Shown: positions 6,298-8,432 of the stretch, piece by piece
How positions within the stretch are numbered: the first letter of the stretch is position 1
Layout of the letters: each line of letters opens with the position of its first letter
The notes under the pieces: model-generated
Database searches by the model: none
What the model was told of the DNA's origin: nothing
The model's input: only the letters and a program-made list of their open reading frames with translations
Assembly: GCA_023249935.1 (NCBI GenBank)
Contig: JAHFBQ010000060.1
Coordinates: 1-8,432, forward strand
Length of the DNA: 8,432 nucleotides
Source of the DNA: a bacterium
Lineage (GTDB): Bacteria > Babelota > Babeliae > Babelales > RVW-14
Direction of reading: 5' to 3'
Program-made: the position numbers and the translations under genes

Positions 6298-7011
6298 ATG
6301 AAGAAGCTTAACGTTTTATTTGTACTTATGTTGTCTGGCACTGTATCTTTAAGTGCTTCAGATGCGAAAGAACTTTTGTCATTTGATGGCTCTTCGCTAG
6401 TTTCCTCTCCATCCGTGGGATCGTTTTCGCCTGGTGAGTCTTCAGCTTCTTCTGATAGTAGCGCTTCTGCAAAATATACCGCTAAGATCGATGTCTTAAT
6501 GAGCGTGGTGAAACAGGACGCCGGGCAGAATAACTGCAGTGCGTTCGCATTGACTAATGCAATATGTTTTTTCCAAAAATTACCATTCGCAGGTGCTCAT
6601 TATCAGAGAATTTTGGATCAAATTAAAGTAAAAGTTAATGGACCCATTGAATCAGATGCTTTGCGTTCTCTTGTATCACCTGTATCAACAGTAGAACCTC
6701 TAGTGAACCTTAATGCCTGCAGTTCGTGTTCAACATTTGCGATTTTAGATTATCAGGAGCTTGCGTTTGGTTTTGATGCTTCACCAGATTTGGTAGTAGC
6801 TTTAGCTGAAAATTTTAAGAAAAAAAGAACTCCAGCTGGTTTTTTGCTTAAGTTGGTTGATCCAAAGAGCAACTATGCTCACTGGGTTTTTATTGGCATA
6901 ACACAGGATGACAAGGGTATCAGCGTTGTGATTCCAGAATCTGCCAGTAAAGATTATGTTTCGGCGCACCTAGAGTTTTTAAAAGAGCACATCATTAGTA
7001 AGTTTGAATAA
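6298..7011 (+). CDS. secreted protein with papain-like cysteine protease pattern
   Basis: This 237-residue protein is of no family I recognise with certainty. Residues 1-20 are a signal peptide (MKK, hydrophobic core, cleavage likely after SLSA). Residues 27-58 are a Ser-rich linker. VKQDAGQNNCSAFALTNAI (71-89) resembles the papain active site, where a Gln precedes the catalytic Cys by six residues; here Q73 precedes C80 by seven. AHWVFIGITQDDKGISVVIP (194-213) resembles the catalytic His strand of papain/C39-like proteases, with H195. The third residue is unclear, since the position where C39-like enzymes show Asp-Pro reads IPES. A second CSTFA (144-148) echoes CSAFA (80-84). If real, it would be an exported peptidase or host-directed effector; an inactive fold is equally possible. 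GGGG lies five bases before the ATG. Confidence 0.7.
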   Translation: MKKLNVLFVLMLSGTVSLSASDAKELLSFDGSSLVSSPSVGSFSPGESSASSDSSASAKYTAKIDVLMSVVKQDAGQNNCSAFALTNAICFFQKLPFAGAHYQRILDQIKVKVNGPIESDALRSLVSPVSTVEPLVNLNACSSCSTFAILDYQELAFGFDASPDLVVALAENFKKKRTPAGFLLKLVDPKSNYAHWVFIGITQDDKGISVVIPESASKDYVSAHLEFLKEHIISKFE

Positions 7012-7033
7012 AACAAGATTTTTTTAGCTCTAG

Positions 7034-7133
7034 ATCCCAGCGCCTAGGCCCAGCCTTTGCATAAAGCTTCGGCGGGCGCAAACGTCGAACAACTGGCTGT
7101 GGGCGGCATAGCCTTGGCGACGACGGCTGGGAT
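7034..7133. repeat. degenerate composite palindrome related to the GTC(A/G)TCCC repeats
   Basis: ATCCCAGC (7034-7041) pairs with GCTGGGAT (7126-7133). Inside, CCTAGGC (7043-7049) pairs with GCCTTGG (7111-7117) with one mismatch, and CCCAGCC (7049-7055) with GGCTGTGGG (7095-7103) with a bulge. Read on -, the unit begins GTCATCCCAG and ends GGGATCTAG, like the ends of the other repeats here. It lies between two convergent 3' ends. Confidence 0.55.
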
Positions 7134-7179
7134 GACAGGGGAGGTTACATTACAAACGAAATTCTGATTAAAAACAAAC

Positions 7180-7222
7180 AAAAAAGTGAGGCTGGTAGAA
7201 ATATATCAGCCTCGCTTTTTTT
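7180..7222. terminator. strong bidirectional rho-independent terminator
   Basis: GTGAGGCTG (7186-7194) pairs with CAGCCTCGC (7207-7215) with one G-T pair and a 12-base loop. It is flanked by A6 (7180-7185) and T7 (7216-7222). It can end transcripts from both sides: the secreted-protein gene on + and the lipoprotein gene on -, whose TAA stop (7221-7223) overlaps the T run. Confidence 0.9.
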
Positions 7223-7835
7223 ACTTTATGTCTCTGAATGAGGCAGCGCGACTAGATACTTGTGAACAATTGCGACTGCTTACGCATGAGCCTACTCTGC
7301 TGAGGGGTACTTGAAGTTGGTTAGGAGAAGGTGCGGATCTTTGGGTTTGTTCAAGGCTTGTGAAACCTTGTGTAGATGAATCAACATGGCAGATCATAGA
7401 GACGGTTTTTTTCCTGAGTGGAGGCGGTGGTGGCGGAAAGCGTTGAGGCCATAATTGTCGCCCACAAATATTTTTACAATTTGTGAGCATTTCTATGTTC
7501 TCTTTAGACCATGCAATAGCTTCCGGTTCGCCAGAATAAATGTTAGCCCACATGCGTTTTTGTGCATTGTAAGCGCGCAGATAATCTATCTCTTTGAGCG
7601 GGCCAAGAGTAATGGGACTGAGGACAATCTGTATCAGTTGTATATCACCCCGTACGGTTGGTTGACTTGCAAGTTTTTGACGAGCACTCTCTCGCTCTCG
7701 ATCATAGCGCGCTAGTTCTTGTTCGTGAAAAGCTCTGATCAGATTGTAATCTTTTTGTGCGGCTGCGGCGCTGCACCGCGATGAACATGCAAGTAATACG
7801 AAGGCAGTGCATAGGCTGGTAACAATTTTTTTCAT
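7221..7835 (-). CDS. putative lipoprotein or secreted protein with proline run, unknown function
   Basis: I do not recognise this 204-residue protein. The N-terminus MKKIVTSLCTAFVLLAC carries a lipobox (LLAC, Cys17), so lipid attachment is likely; a second possible cut lies in the following CSAAAA. Residues 30-58 are charged and helical. F133 followed by six prolines, then LRKK (to 143), is the striking feature. The last 60 residues are rich in Ser, Gln and Arg and look disordered. Cys120, 124, 149, 183 and 189 could form disulphides. The ATG has AAGGA overlapping the stop of the upstream aminotransferase gene (7-base gap), so the two are probably co-transcribed. A strong terminator follows at once. 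The proline motif matches the FPPPP consensus of EVH1-domain ligands, which suggests but does not show a host contact. Confidence 0.72.
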   Translation of the reverse strand: MKKIVTSLCTAFVLLACSSRCSAAAAQKDYNLIRAFHEQELARYDRERESARQKLASQPTVRGDIQLIQIVLSPITLGPLKEIDYLRAYNAQKRMWANIYSGEPEAIAWSKENIEMLTNCKNICGRQLWPQRFPPPPPPLRKKTVSMICHVDSSTQGFTSLEQTQRSAPSPNQLQVPLSRVGSCVSSRNCSQVSSRAASFRDIK

Positions 7836-7842
7836 GAATTCC

Positions 7843-8432
7843 TTACGCTACTTGTGCGCTACTTGATCGATGTGACATTACGCCAAGCGGCACAGTCTTG
7901 AGCACATTGATCACATGATCAACCTGTTCTTCACTCATTTCTGGCCAGATTGGTAGGGCTAAGATATTACTTGTTAAAAAGTCGGCAATTGGTGTTGCCA
8001 ACTGCAAATCGTCGCGTGTACGTAGGTAATCAATCATTGGGAGCGATTGTGGATAAAACACGCGGGTGCCGATGCCGTGCTGTTCAAGTTCCTTGGCTAC
8101 CATATCGCGTGACATGCCGCAAATTTCTTGGTGGATTACAACGGCATACTGGTGATAAGTATGCTCGCCGTAAACTGTTGTAGGGGTTTGGATGTAGGCG
8201 ACATCGCGCAGTGCGGTCTCATAGCGAGCGGCGATTGATTGCCGTTTCTCGTTGTACTCATTTACTAATTTAAGTTTGATGCGGATAACTTCTGCCTGCA
8301 GTGCATCTAGTCGCGAATTTAAGCCGTAGCCTTCGTAATTGTAATGGCTTTTTCTGCCGTGATTACGTAGGCGTAGTAGATTTTCGGCCAATGCATCATC
8401 ATTGGTGACCATGCAGCCAGCATCACCAAACG
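7843..8432 (-). CDS. DegT/DnrJ/EryC1/StrS family aminotransferase, C-terminal part (gene continues beyond window)
   Basis: The frame is open to the window end. The first residues in the window, FGDAGCMVTNDD, are the family's conserved stretch just after the PLP-binding lysine, which therefore lies a few residues outside. An ATG at 8412 is internal. RNHGRKSHYNYEGYGLNSRLDALQAEVIRIKL then matches the family well, as do EHTYHQYAVVI, GIGTRVFYPQSLP and LALPIWPEMSEEQVDHV near the end. These PLP enzymes transfer an amino group to a keto-sugar nucleotide in the making of amino sugars for lipopolysaccharide, glycans or protein glycosylation. The sugar cannot be told from this part. The gene immediately downstream, seven bases away, is the putative lipoprotein, so the surface role of both products may be linked. 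Confidence 0.93.
   Translation of the reverse strand, partial: FGDAGCMVTNDDALAENLLRLRNHGRKSHYNYEGYGLNSRLDALQAEVIRIKLKLVNEYNEKRQSIAARYETALRDVAYIQTPTTVYGEHTYHQYAVVIHQEICGMSRDMVAKELEQHGIGTRVFYPQSLPMIDYLRTRDDLQLATPIADFLTSNILALPIWPEMSEEQVDHVINVLKTVPLGVMSHRSSSAQVA

Overview
The window looks like part of a compact, host-dependent bacterial chromosome. The pointers are a nucleotide (ATP/ADP-type) transporter of the NTT family, a shortened ComEC-like protein, secreted proteins of unknown family, genes that overlap or lie only a few bases apart, and a family of small GC-rich palindromic repeats in AT-richer DNA. An obligate intracellular bacterium fits best. By gene style I favour Candidatus Dependentiae (TM6/Babeliae), but Chlamydiae- or Rickettsiales-like symbionts cannot be excluded from this sequence alone.

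Layout. Bases 1-1865 hold two + strand genes: the 3' part of a SulP anion transporter with a STAS domain, then a complete Nif3-type dinuclear metal protein. A - strand cluster, read from 4781 down to 1869, follows: holB (DNA polymerase III delta' subunit), a ComEC-like membrane protein, and the NTT transporter. Each gene starts inside the end of the previous one, so they are probably translationally coupled. Bases 4782-5159 carry no gene but hold a 154-base element with perfect 32-base inverted ends. Next come a small XRE-type regulator on + (5160-5471) and thymidylate kinase tmk on - (5475-6101). tmk and holB are often adjacent in bacteria; here the inverted-repeat element and the regulator lie between them. 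Bases 6298-7011 encode a secreted protein with a papain-like Cys/His pattern. Then come another composite palindromic repeat and a strong two-way terminator. The window closes on - with a putative lipoprotein carrying an FPPPPPP motif, directly downstream of a DegT/DnrJ/EryC1/StrS aminotransferase that runs off the window end.

How the parts relate. tmk and holB serve dTTP supply and replication. NTT would import or exchange host nucleotides. The two exported proteins are candidates for contact with a eukaryotic host. The most unusual signal is the repeat family: one copy is read through in frame inside holB, one pair forms a MITE-like element, and one degenerate copy lies in a 3' intergenic region. 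The holB copy and one arm of the pair differ at only two bases of a 22-base core, and those two bases pair with each other in the hairpin.
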